Source: JANOBD01 sp031411495
GTDB taxonomy: Bacteria > Planctomycetota > Phycisphaerae > Tepidisphaerales > Tepidisphaeraceae
Direction: 5' to 3'
DNA: 5,843 nucleotides
Assembly: GCA_031411495.1 (NCBI GenBank)
Contig: JANOBD010000114.1
Span: forward strand, 1 to 5,843
The notes beneath the pieces were generated by a model. That model worked only from the letters and a program-made list of their open reading frames with translations. It was not told the DNA's origin and did not search any database. The translations under genes and the position numbers were made by a program. This document shows positions 1 through 5,670 of this stretch, piece after piece (positions within the stretch are counted from its first letter, which is position 1; every line of letters starts with the position of its first letter).

Positions 1-559
1 ACTGGTTCGATGCGTGCCGTTTGGCCACGTACCAGATCCCGCCCACCGTCAACGCGAGTCCGCCAATGGGCAGCAACCACGGTCCCACCTGATCCAGGAA
101 GACCGGCGTCAGCGCACACGCCCCGCCGGCCACTCCGAACCCAGCTCCAAGCGCGGGTGATTTGAGAACGGTGAATCCGACGACGGCCAGAACCGCAAAT
201 CCAGCGGCGGCGTAGTAAAAGAACTTCCCGTTCTCCGCGACGATCTGGTCTGCGGTTTTGGTATGGACGGGGCTCACGCTCGTGACCACGCCATCCTCTC
301 CAACAGATTGCGTGGTGGGTGCTGAGGCATTGGAGGGAGCACGAGCGAATGCGCCGCTACTCGTCTCCCAATCGAAGAGCACCTTGCCCGTCTGTGGATC
401 TCGAAAGAACTTACGCTGGTAGAAATCTGCCTTCGTCTCCGCGCAGCCGGCCAGCGACATCCCCGCCAGAACCAACAGCGCGATCAGGAAGATGATCACC
501 GCCAATTCCGCCAGCGCGTGTGAGAAATGGGGATGTCTCGCTCGGAAAAAGTGGATCAT
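1..559 (-). CDS. Predicted lipoprotein/membrane protein, 3' end off window
   Basis: The reading frame is open for 186 codons from an ATG at 559 to the left edge. AAGGAG at 565-570, five bases upstream, fixes the start. The protein begins MIHFFRARHPHF, then has a hydrophobic stretch at residues 19-35 ending in the lipobox L36-A37-G38-C39, typical of signal peptidase II substrates. A polar, Ser/Thr-rich segment follows (about 40-110), and then hydrophobic segments at about 112-132, 137-157 and 160-178. The last are separated by short Gly-rich turns. A lipidated Cys followed by several membrane segments is unusual. The lipobox may instead be chance within an ordinary signal anchor. I do not recognise the family and assign no function. 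The gene points away from the plus-strand gene at 891, and no partner is visible because the C-terminus is outside the window. Confidence 0.75.
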   Translation of the reverse strand, partial: MIHFFRARHPHFSHALAELAVIIFLIALLVLAGMSLAGCAETKADFYQRKFFRDPQTGKVLFDWETSSGAFARAPSNASAPTTQSVGEDGVVTSVSPVHTKTADQIVAENGKFFYYAAAGFAVLAVVGFTVLKSPALGAGFGVAGGACALTPVFLDQVGPWLLPIGGLALTVGGIWYVAKRHASNQ

Positions 560-564
560 GGTCG

Positions 565-570
565 CTCCTT
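565..570 (-). promoter_or_regulatory. Ribosome binding site of the lipoprotein gene
   Basis: The minus strand reads AAGGAG, then five bases, then ATG. This near-perfect Shine-Dalgarno match supports the ATG at 559 as the start of the leftmost gene. Confidence 0.75.
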
Positions 571-890
571 GGCCGGCGCGATGGGGAAAAAAGGATTTAG
601 GGGAAAAAGTCCGGCAAAACCGAGCGCGCAGGCTGCTATGCGGCGCCCGATTTGCGGTCGATATTGTGCGCGATGCGAGGAATGCTCTGATTTCACGGAT
701 CCCGCGGAGAGGCGCTTTGCACCTGCCGTCGAGCGACCGTGCTCCCGTGCGCAGATTAGCATCCAATTCGCGCACGCCGACCGGATTATCATGCCGGGCG
801 CCGCAGCGCGTTTGTGCTTGCCGACAAACGACTTTCGGCGAGAATCGATACAACCCACCGGAACGCTAATGGGCGCTGCCGGTCAGGTTA
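571..890. other. Non-coding stretch between divergent genes
   Basis: This 320-base stretch lies between the divergent starts at 559 (minus) and 891 (plus). The frames open here translate to Arg/Ala/Ser-rich sequence with no recognisable domain and no convincing ribosome binding site. Near the minus-strand start there is a purine-rich direct repeat, GGGGAAAAA at 583-591 and again at 600-608. On the minus strand it forms a C/T-rich leader just upstream of AAGGAG. Promoters for both flanking genes should lie here, but I see no clear -35/-10 pair. Confidence 0.5.
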
Positions 891-1268
891 TTGATAAGGT
901 TATCCCTGTCGAGGCGCCCGCTGCGTGATGACGTCCGCACAACCGTGTTTGAGTTCCTTCGCTTGTTCAGCAGTTTGGACCGGCTGAAGGAAGCTGAGCG
1001 CGCGGACCGGTCGGTATGCCTGCCGTTCGCCTTAGCGGATCAGTTCGCAAAGAGCCTTTACATGCCCAAGTCGTCGTCGTTTGTCGAGGCATTCTCCGAG
1101 TACGAGTTGAAGCTGCTCGCCGAAATCTATGCGGGAATCGTACGCGCAGAGCGCAGGTTTGGGACATTGCCACGCGTCACTGTGCAAGAGGTTTGGAAGC
1201 TGGACGAGTGGCGGGAGGCGATGACAATGGCGCGTCAACTTGTTGCCGGCCAACGGCGACAGGGATAA
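891..1268 (+). CDS. Small helical protein of unknown function
   Basis: This frame of up to 125 codons ends at TAA 1266-1268. It looks coding: codon use is balanced and most of the protein should be helical. Acidic, basic and hydrophobic residues alternate in FEFLRLFSSLDRLKEAE, FVEAFSEYELKLLAEIYAGI and VQEVWKLDEWREAMTMARQL. No signal peptide or membrane segment is visible. The start is uncertain. TTG at 891 opens the longest form but has only a weak AGG three bases upstream, and the first 14 residues look unlike the rest. GTG at 945 gives a 107-aa form that begins where the helical character begins. The frame has a stop at 867-869, so no longer start exists. I do not recognise the family. The adjacent IS remnant suggests an accessory region. 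Confidence 0.55.
   Translation: MIRLSLSRRPLRDDVRTTVFEFLRLFSSLDRLKEAERADRSVCLPFALADQFAKSLYMPKSSSFVEAFSEYELKLLAEIYAGIVRAERRFGTLPRVTVQEVWKLDEWREAMTMARQLVAGQRRQG
893..904. repeat. Short inverted repeat at the start of the 891 gene
   Basis: GATAA-GG-TTATC is an inverted repeat with five-base arms and a two-base spacer. GGTTAT is also directly repeated at 886-891 and 898-903. The AT-rich block overlaps the longest possible start of the downstream frame. It could be an operator or promoter element if translation really begins at GTG 945. No function is demonstrated. Confidence 0.3.
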
Positions 1269-1362
1269 CCAGCCGACTATGAATCCCGCTCTTGGTCAAG
1301 CTCAGTTTCTGATGTTGTTCTGAGGCTTGTATTTCATTGATCGATGTATTTCCTCTTCCTCG

Positions 1363-1380
1363 GGTCCGCTCCTGCGGATC
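1363..1380. repeat. Hairpin 1 of the IS downstream region
   Basis: GGTCCGC at 1363-1369 pairs with GCGGATC at 1374-1380 (seven pairs, one of them G-T) around the loop TCCT. No T-run follows on either strand, so it does not resemble an intrinsic terminator. Confidence 0.5.
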
Positions 1381-1414
1381 GAAGTCTTCGCTTCCTCGTT
1401 GATCGATGCTTCGC

Positions 1415-1438
1415 TGTGCAAAGCGCCTGCGCTTCACA
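1415..1438. repeat. Hairpin 2 of the IS downstream region
   Basis: AAGCGC (1421-1426) and GCGCTT (1429-1434) are perfect arms around CT. The stem continues as TGTG (1415-1418) with CACA (1435-1438) across a two-base bulge. This gives about ten pairs in total, or nine if the tip is opened to form a four-base loop. It would also form in RNA from the minus strand. Confidence 0.5.
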
Positions 1439-1504
1439 CGACTATTCAAGGTCATCCCACCTCGGGTCGGGAGCCTTATTCACCCAGACGGTCCGCGCCC
1501 TATT

Positions 1505-1533
1505 CGCTGCAGCGTGGGTCTATGCCCACAGCG
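1505..1533. repeat. Hairpin 3 of the IS downstream region
   Basis: TGGG and CCCA (1515-1518, 1525-1528) close the loop TCTATG. The outer arms CGCTG (1505-1509) and CAGCG (1529-1533) extend the stem, with a five-base bulge on one side. The stem is nine pairs in all. No T-run follows. Confidence 0.5.
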
Positions 1534-1652
1534 GGTTAGCCAGGGTCATCGGACGCGTTCGCAGGGGACGAGCTTGAGCGTCTTTGCTGCGTCTGCTCGC
1601 CTTACGCTTCTGCAAAGCTTCGGCGTCGATCGATGTCTTTCATTCCGTTGCG

Positions 1653-1787
1653 TCACGCCGGCTGCGCGATCGTCTCGAACAGCTCAGGTCGGTACGGCTC
1701 GTTCTTTCTCAGCATCGCCCACAGGACGATGAGCAGCTTTCGCGCCAGCGCGATGATCGCGACCTTCCTTCGGCTTCGACTGCCGCG
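1653..1787 (-). pseudogene. IS110/IS1111-type transposase, C-terminal fragment
   Basis: On the minus strand a frame reads RRKVAIIALARKLLIVLWA and continues MLRKNEPYRPELFETIAQPA, ending at TGA 1655-1653. The pattern A-x-x-A-x-A-R-K-L-L-x-x-L-W-x-M-L-x-x-x-x-x-Y is typical of the extreme C-terminus of IS110/IS116-type transposases (Transposase_20 end). These are RuvC-like DEDD recombinases whose catalytic serine lies further upstream. Only about 44 codons remain. Toward higher coordinates the similarity fades near 1787, and an in-frame stop lies at 1818-1820. The RuvC-like domain and the catalytic serine region are therefore missing, and the fragment cannot be active. The family call rests on memory of the motif, not on a search. 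Confidence 0.6.
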
Positions 1788-1859
1788 GCATTGCACTGGA
1801 CCTCGGCCGCAGAGCAGTTACTGTGACTCGAATGGTCGTCGGCGCGGCCGCGGCCGCTC

Positions 1860-1873
1860 AACGGCAATCCGTT
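1860..1873. repeat. Small hairpin upstream of the DUF6010 gene
   Basis: AACGG and CCGTT form a perfect five-pair inverted repeat around CAAT. A near copy, AACGGCATTCCGTCAT, lies at 2431-2446 beyond the gene and differs at two of 16 positions from AACGGCAATCCGTTAT at 1860-1875. The two copies have the same orientation and are 571 bases apart, bracketing the gene. Confidence 0.35.
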
Positions 1874-1939
1874 ATGCAACATCAGGCGGTGACGATCCAG
1901 GCGGGGTGCTGGCAACTTCGAGCGGGCGGCACCACTCCT

Positions 1940-1943
1940 GGAG
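1940..1943 (+). promoter_or_regulatory. Ribosome binding site of the DUF6010 gene
   Basis: GGAG at 1940-1943 is eight bases before the ATG at 1952. The frame is open back to 1823, but an upstream start would add about 43 residues rich in Ala and Gln with no membrane character. The Shine-Dalgarno match selects the ATG at 1952. Confidence 0.6.
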
Positions 1944-1951
1944 AAAACCGG

Positions 1952-2353
1952 ATGGAATACACGATTGGAATTGTCGGTGCAGTCGTGGTTGGATTGTTCG
2001 CCAGCGTGATCGGCTTCGACAAAGAGCGCAGCTTCTACCCGGTCGTGCTCATCGTCATTGCAGCGCTGTATCTCCTGTTTGCGGTCATGGCCAAGTCGAC
2101 AAGTTCCCTGGTCGCCGAGGCCATTCCTGCACTGGCGTTTGTGGCCGTCGCTGCGCTTGGGTTCCGCAAGACTCCATGGCTCGTAGTCGCCGGATTGGCG
2201 CTTCACGGGGTGTTTGACTTCTTTCATCACGCGGTGATCGCAAACCCCGGCGTCCCCATCTGGTGGCCGGGTTGGTGTCTTGCCTACGATGTCGTTGCTG
2301 CTGCCTATCTCGCCACGCTGATCCTGATTCGGAGGCCTTCGCACACGGCGTGA
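1952..2353 (+). CDS. DUF6010-like integral membrane protein
   Basis: This 133-aa protein starts at an ATG with GGAG upstream. Five hydrophobic segments are visible, at residues 4-21, 29-46, 52-71, 75-91 and 107-126. They are joined by short loops, so it should be an inner-membrane protein. Conserved-looking polar positions are D23 with ER (25-26) after helix 1, H85-G-V-F-D89 with H92-H93 at the end of helix 4, NPGVP (98-102), WWPGWCLAYD (104-113) and D113 entering helix 5. This layout matches my memory of DUF6010 proteins (about 130-145 aa), whose function is unknown. Grouped His/Asp residues near the membrane face could bind metal, which is inference. No operon partner: the IS remnant is upstream and dgoD is convergent downstream. 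Confidence 0.7.
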   Translation: MEYTIGIVGAVVVGLFASVIGFDKERSFYPVVLIVIAALYLLFAVMAKSTSSLVAEAIPALAFVAVAALGFRKTPWLVVAGLALHGVFDFFHHAVIANPGVPIWWPGWCLAYDVVAAAYLATLILIRRPSHTA

Positions 2354-2539
2354 CCATTCGTTAGAGCGGTCCGCGGCGACGGCGCACATTAATGGCGTCC
2401 GAGCATCGCGCGGGCGCCACCTCGGCCCTGAACGGCATTCCGTCATTCCGCCGATGGGCTCGCATCCCCACCATCACGCGCAGCGCGATTCGAACGATCA
2501 TCCGACGGTCTTCGAGGCGCTCTTGGCGGGCCGGGCCGT
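2354..2539. other. Gap between the convergent DUF6010 and dgoD genes
   Basis: The 186 bases between the two stop codons contain no convincing gene. They hold the small AACGG-type hairpin at 2432-2443 and a short CCATT/AATGG inverted repeat (2354-2358 with 2391-2395) just after the DUF6010 stop. No GC stem followed by a T-run is visible on either strand, so termination may be Rho-dependent. The ATG at 2546-2544 on the minus strand overlaps the dgoD stop and opens a 61-codon frame through this gap. Its Arg-rich translation does not look like a protein. Confidence 0.5.
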
Positions 2540-3706
2540 TCACCACTCCGCGACCGTACCGTCGGCGTTTCGCCAGACGGGGTTGTGCCAGTCGTGATTC
2601 TGGCCGTCGTGGCCGCGCTTGGCGGCTTCGCGGACGACGGATTCATCGATCTCGATGCCCAGGCCAGGAAGCGTTGGCAGCTTGGCCGAGCCGGTGGTGA
2701 AGTCGAAGACGTCGCGATTGGTGAGGTAGTCGAGCACCTCGGCGTGCTGGTTGTAGTGAATGCGCGAACTCTGTTCCTGGAGGATCGCGTTCGGGCTCAC
2801 CGCGTCGATCTGCAGCGCGCTCGCGAGCGTGATCGGGCCGAGCGGGCAGTGGGGCGCGAGAGCGACGTCGTACGCCTCGGCCATGGCGGCGATGCGGATG
2901 CACTCGCTGATGCCGCCGGCGTGGGACGGGTCGGGCTGGATGATGTCGACGTTTCCGCTGGCGAGCAGGCGCTTGAAATCCCAGCGTGAAAAAAGTCGCT
3001 CACCGGTGGCGATCGGGATTGAGGTGGCGGCGCGAATCTCGCGGAGCGCTTCTTCGTTCTCGGGCAGGACGGGTTCTTCGATGAACATCGGCTTGAGCGG
3101 TTCGAGCTCCTTGGCGAGGACGCGCGCCATCGCCTTGTGGAGCCGGCCGTGGAAGTCGATGCCGATGCCGAGCCCGGGTCCACCCGCCTCACGGACGGCG
3201 GCGACGCGTTCGAGGACGACATCGAGCTTGGAATGAGAATCGATGTAGTGACAGTCGGCCGTGGCGTTCATCTTGACGGCTTTGAAGCCGAAGGACGTCG
3301 CTTGTTTGACATCGGCAGCAATGACGGCAGGGCGATCGCCGCCGACCCAGGTGTAGACGGCGATGGAGTCGCGACACGCGCCGCCGAGCAGTTGATAGAT
3401 CGGCACGCCGAAGCGTTTGCCCTTGATGTCCCAGAGCGCCTGGTCGATGCCGGAGAGGGCGGACATGTGGATCGAGCCGCCGCGATAGAACCCGCCGCGG
3501 TACATCGCCTGCCAGTGGTCGTTGATGCGTTCCGGATCGCGGCCGACGATGAACTGGTCCATCAATTCACGGACGCAGGCGGCGACGGTGTCGGCACGAC
3601 CTTCGACGATCGGCTCGCCCCAGCCGACGATCCCCTCGTCCGTCTGGATGCGGAGGAAAAGCCAGCGCGGCGGGACTTTGAAGAGTTCGTAGGAAAGGAC
3701 TTTCAT
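2540..3706 (-). CDS. dgoD: D-galactonate dehydratase (enolase superfamily)
   Basis: This 388-aa protein of the mandelate racemase/enolase superfamily aligns by eye along its length with E. coli DgoD (382 aa). DgoD dehydrates D-galactonate to 2-keto-3-deoxygalactonate (EC 4.2.1.6), the first step of the cytoplasmic De Ley-Doudoroff route. Hallmarks in order: PPRWLFLRIQTDEG (12-25), GWGEP (28-32), YRGGFYRGG (69-77), GIDQALWDIKGK (86-97), DFHGR with D184 and H186, FIEEPV with metal ligand E210, TGERLFSR with E236, QPDPSHAGGI (257-266), APHCPLGP with base H286, LQEQS with E311, and terminal TVAEW. Mg ligands D184/E210/E236 and the acid/base pair H186/H286 are all present. The insert RGHDGQ before the terminal block accounts for most of the extra length. 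No Shine-Dalgarno precedes the ATG. The 17-base gap after the XRE gene suggests coupled translation. A related sugar-acid substrate is possible. Confidence 0.9.
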   Translation of the reverse strand: MKVLSYELFKVPPRWLFLRIQTDEGIVGWGEPIVEGRADTVAACVRELMDQFIVGRDPERINDHWQAMYRGGFYRGGSIHMSALSGIDQALWDIKGKRFGVPIYQLLGGACRDSIAVYTWVGGDRPAVIAADVKQATSFGFKAVKMNATADCHYIDSHSKLDVVLERVAAVREAGGPGLGIGIDFHGRLHKAMARVLAKELEPLKPMFIEEPVLPENEEALREIRAATSIPIATGERLFSRWDFKRLLASGNVDIIQPDPSHAGGISECIRIAAMAEAYDVALAPHCPLGPITLASALQIDAVSPNAILQEQSSRIHYNQHAEVLDYLTNRDVFDFTTGSAKLPTLPGLGIEIDESVVREAAKRGHDGQNHDWHNPVWRNADGTVAEW

Positions 3707-3723
3707 CGGTGCCGGGAGATTGC

Positions 3724-4110
3724 TCAGGCGGAAGCGCGCTTGGGCAGAGGAGTCGAAGACGATTGCTTCCGCTTCTCGGCGTTTTTCACGGCCGCGATCA
3801 CACGATCGCCTTGAAGAAGGAGTTCCTTGGCGAGCTGGCGGAGACGCTCGTACTTCGGGTCGTTGCCTGGCTTGGAGATGGCGAGGAACATCGCACCGGT
3901 GGGCATGTTAAATTTGTCGGCAATCAACTCCAGATGGTCGATCGTGAGATTGCGTTCGCCATTCAGCGCGCGGGAGATGAAACTTTCCGAGACTTCAAGT
4001 TGTTCAGCGAGTTGTGCCTGAGTTAGGTTTCGCTGATCAAGCACATAGCGAATTACCTGCGCGCTGGTCTCATTTCCCACGTGGAAGCGGTCGTATGGTG
4101 GTCGTTTCAT
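3724..4110 (-). CDS. XRE/Cro-CI family helix-turn-helix regulator
   Basis: This 128-aa cytoplasmic DNA-binding protein starts at ATG 4110 because AGGAG (4120-4116) lies five bases upstream. The longer open frame up to 4203 overlaps the upstream gene and has no such site. An HTH_3-type domain spans about residues 16-76: helix 2 is TQAQLAEQL (30-38) and the recognition helix is ESFISRALNG (42-51), followed by TIDHLELIADKFNMP. A charged helical segment (87-116) and a basic Lys/Ser/Pro tail complete the protein. It has no ligand-binding or sugar-sensing domain, so it is not a GntR-type regulator like E. coli DgoR. It could regulate this cluster or be the antitoxin half of a pair with the small gene upstream. 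Gaps are 13 bases from that gene and 17 to dgoD. Confidence 0.85.
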   Translation of the reverse strand: MKRPPYDRFHVGNETSAQVIRYVLDQRNLTQAQLAEQLEVSESFISRALNGERNLTIDHLELIADKFNMPTGAMFLAISKPGNDPKYERLRQLAKELLLQGDRVIAAVKNAEKRKQSSSTPLPKRASA

Positions 4111-4115
4111 AGCTG

Positions 4116-4120
4116 CTCCT
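4116..4120 (-). promoter_or_regulatory. Ribosome binding site deciding the XRE start
   Basis: On the minus strand AGGAG, then CAGCT, then ATG. The site lies between the stop of the upstream small gene (4126-4124) and the XRE start. It argues for the 128-aa form over the 159-aa upstream extension. Confidence 0.7.
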
Positions 4121-4123
4121 CGT

Positions 4124-4393
4124 TCAGATGTCGCCAAACATGCTTCGGATGAGTTTCTGAACAAATACCGTCGTCCGCGAGATCCTACGGTGGTCGTTGT
4201 CAAGTAGGGCTTCGACGAGATCCATCACCTCGCCTCGCAAATCTTCCACGGCCCACGCGAGTTTCGTGTCAGGAGCGGCGACCGATCTGTACTCCGACAC
4301 GAAAGCAATGCCTGTTCGCAGCGCGATGAAAGCCGACTCATGAGGCGAAGCGTCATATTCTTCAAACTCAAAGCTGTCATCGTCTTCACTCAT
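4124..4393 (-). CDS. Small acidic protein of unknown function
   Basis: This 89-aa protein starts at ATG 4393, with GGGAG (4404-4400) six bases upstream on the minus strand. The N-terminus is strongly acidic and probably disordered (MSEDDDSFEFEEYDASPHES). The rest is compact and probably helical: AFIALRTGIAFVSEYRSV (21-38), LAWAVEDLRGEVMDLVEALL (45-64), and a more basic C-terminus with HRRISRTTVFVQKLIRSM. No signal peptide, membrane segment or known motif is visible. It lies 42 bases after aroC and 13 bases before the XRE gene, which suggests a functional pair with the latter: a partner that modulates the regulator, or a toxin/antitoxin-like couple. Neither idea has sequence proof. I do not recognise the family. 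Confidence 0.7.
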   Translation of the reverse strand: MSEDDDSFEFEEYDASPHESAFIALRTGIAFVSEYRSVAAPDTKLAWAVEDLRGEVMDLVEALLDNDHRRISRTTVFVQKLIRSMFGDI

Positions 4394-4435
4394 ATCGTTC
4401 TCCCTTCTTGCCCATTGGTCAAGTCGATTTCCGCC

Positions 4436-5620
4436 TCACCAAGGCAGTTTCCGGGCGGAAGCGAGGAAGTTTTCGTAATTGGCGCGGATTTCAGCGATCG
4501 AATCGCCGCCGAACTTCTCGAGGAACGCCTTGGCGATCTCGAAGGCGACGACGTTTTCCATGACCGTGCTGGCGGCGCTGATCGCGCTCACGTCCGAGCG
4601 CTCCCAGCCGGCTTCGGTTTGTTCCTTGGTGTTGAGGTCGATCGAGCGGAGCGGCTTGCCGAGCGTACTGATCGGCTTCATCGCTCCGCGGACCACGACG
4701 GGCATGCCGTTGGTCATGCCGCCTTCGAGTCCGCCGGCGTTGTTGCTGCCGCGGGTGAAGCCGAGAATCGGCGTGTCGCGTTTGCTGGCGTCGAAGAAGA
4801 TCTCGTCGTGCACCTTGCTGCCCGGGCGACGCGCGGTTTCGAAACCCAGGCCGATCTCGACGCCCTTGAACGCCTGGATGCTCATCACCGCGCCGGCGAT
4901 GCGCCCGTCGAGGCGGTCGAAGCCGTTCATGCTCGAGCCGATGCCGACCGGGCAGCCGAACACATGGCACTCGACGATACCCCCGGCCGTGTCCTTGTTC
5001 ATTTTCGCCTGCTGAACGAACTCGCGCATCGATTCGCTCGCGTGATGATCGGGCACGTAGAGGTCATCTTCATCGCGGATCGCTTTGAGGGCGCGCCAGT
5101 TGTCTTCCGTTACTTCGACTTTCGATTCCGTCGGGCCGACGGTTCGGACGAAGCCGAAGACCTCGATGCCGAACTGCTTGAGCATCGATTGCGAGAGCGC
5201 GCCAGCGGCGACGCGGGAAGCGGTCTCGCGGGCGCTGGCGCGCTCCAGCGTTTCACGGCAATCGGTCGTCAGCCACTTGATGCTGCCGGCGAGGTCGGCA
5301 TGGCCCGGGCGCGGCTGGGAGAGGGGGGGCGTCTTGCTCGGGTCGTCAAGGCGGTTGTCCTTGTTGGCGATGGTCATCGCGATGGGCGAACCGATGGTGT
5401 AGCGGATGTTGTCCGCATGAAGGCGCGTGCCGGTGAGGAACGTGACGGTGTCGGTCTCGATCTTCTGGCGACCGCCTCGCCCGTAGCCGCCCTGGCGACG
5501 CTTGAGTTCGAGGTTGATCAGCTCGACATCGATCGGCAGGTGCGCGGGGAGCCCGTCAACAAGCACGACGAGGGCCGGTCCGTGGGATTCGCCGGCGGTT
5601 CGGTAAGAAAGCGTAGCCAT
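4436..5620 (-). CDS. aroC: Chorismate synthase
   Basis: This 394-aa enzyme catalyses the last shikimate-pathway step, converting 5-enolpyruvylshikimate-3-phosphate to chorismate (EC 4.2.3.5) with reduced FMN in the cytoplasm. It is full length for the longer bacterial type. Visible signatures in order: GESHG (10-14, catalytic H13), RRQGGYGRGGR (41-51), GSPIAM (77-82), RPGHAD (104-109, catalytic H107), ERASARETASRVAAGA (126-141), SSMNGFDRLDG (229-239), RGSNNAGGLEGGMTNG (290-305) and RSDVSAISAA (341-350) leading into VMENVVAFEIA. All three family signature blocks are intact. No Shine-Dalgarno precedes ATG 5620: the preceding bases read CATTCCAAAA, and a GC-rich hairpin lies further up the leader. 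It is the first visible minus-strand gene of the cluster, and the other shikimate genes are not here. The long plus-strand frame opposite it is an antisense shadow. Confidence 0.95.
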   Translation of the reverse strand: MATLSYRTAGESHGPALVVLVDGLPAHLPIDVELINLELKRRQGGYGRGGRQKIETDTVTFLTGTRLHADNIRYTIGSPIAMTIANKDNRLDDPSKTPPLSQPRPGHADLAGSIKWLTTDCRETLERASARETASRVAAGALSQSMLKQFGIEVFGFVRTVGPTESKVEVTEDNWRALKAIRDEDDLYVPDHHASESMREFVQQAKMNKDTAGGIVECHVFGCPVGIGSSMNGFDRLDGRIAGAVMSIQAFKGVEIGLGFETARRPGSKVHDEIFFDASKRDTPILGFTRGSNNAGGLEGGMTNGMPVVVRGAMKPISTLGKPLRSIDLNTKEQTEAGWERSDVSAISAASTVMENVVAFEIAKAFLEKFGGDSIAEIRANYENFLASARKLPW

Positions 5621-5652
5621 TTTTGGAATGTAGCAGGAACGGAATCGACTTT

Positions 5653-5670
5653 CCGCCCCGCGGCGGGCGG
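5653..5670. promoter_or_regulatory. GC-rich hairpin in the aroC leader
   Basis: CCGCCC (5653-5658) pairs perfectly with GGGCGG (5665-5670) around the loop CGCGGC. It lies 32 bases upstream of the aroC ATG, with no T-run on either side, so it does not resemble a terminator. On the plus strand TATGAT (5674-5679) follows it, a possible -10 for rightward transcription but without a good -35. A regulatory role in the aroC leader is possible but unproven. Confidence 0.35.

Larger units (their letters stand above)
1337..1635. repeat. Three copies of a GATCGATG motif
   Basis: TTGATCGATG occurs at 1337-1346 and 1399-1408, and the related TCGATCGATG at 1626-1635. The first two copies are 62 bases apart. 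The third lies 18 bases downstream (minus strand) of the transposase stop. CGATCG is self-complementary, so each copy reads similarly on both strands. They may be sub-terminal repeats of the insertion sequence or recombinase sites, but chance in a CGAT-rich region is not excluded. Confidence 0.45.
1269..1652 (-). ncRNA. Candidate IS1111-type guide RNA/right-end region
   Basis: No frame in this stretch looks coding. It lies immediately downstream, on the minus strand, of a transposase C-terminal fragment that stops at 1653. It contains three hairpins: 1363-1380 (GGTCCGC/GCGGATC, loop TCCT), 1415-1438 (TGTG..AAGCGC/GCGCTT..CACA) and 1505-1533 (CGCTG..TGGG/CCCA..CAGCG). It also has repeats of GATCGATG and of GGTCATC. 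In the IS1111 group of IS110-type elements, the long non-coding end after the transposase gene encodes the guide (seek/bridge) RNA that recognises donor and target DNA. Position and structure fit that role. RNA boundaries, guide loops and expression cannot be determined from this window. The segment could be only a decayed element end or ordinary intergenic DNA. Confidence 0.35.
1310..1787 (-). mobile_element. Decayed IS110/IS1111-type insertion sequence remnant
   Basis: This spans the transposase tail (1653-1787) and the structured non-coding sequence after it. The 5' part of the element is missing: the plus-strand gene at 1952 and its leader begin where the transposase should continue. The outer limit near 1310 is a guess from where hairpins and repeats begin. 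IS110-type elements usually have no terminal inverted repeats or target duplications, so the sequence gives no sharp end. Confidence 0.4.

Noticed and set aside
556..858. A 100-codon minus-strand frame whose stop overlaps the lipoprotein start (ATGA).
   Set aside because: The overlap is tempting for coupling, but the translation looks random and the lipoprotein has its own strong ribosome binding site.
527..928. A 133-codon plus-strand frame between the first two genes.
   Set aside because: It starts inside the lipoprotein gene on the opposite strand and has low-quality Arg/Ala/Cys-rich composition with no domain.
1857..1877. Possible integron attC site (an AAC...GTT core around a small hairpin).
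   Set aside because: The core-like heptamers are only seven bases apart, far shorter than a real attC, the outer positions do not pair, and no integrase or matching downstream site is present.
1709..2446. A 245-codon minus-strand frame opposite the DUF6010 gene.
   Set aside because: Its Arg/Ser/Asp-rich translation lacks motifs. It overlaps both the DUF6010 gene and the transposase tail, which reads in a different minus-strand frame.
2354..2539. Intrinsic terminator between the convergent genes.
   Set aside because: No GC stem followed by a T-run is present on either strand; only short weak inverted repeats are seen.
3137..3814. A 225-codon plus-strand frame opposite dgoD and the XRE gene.
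   Set aside because: It is antisense to two convincing genes, with composition typical of a shadow frame.
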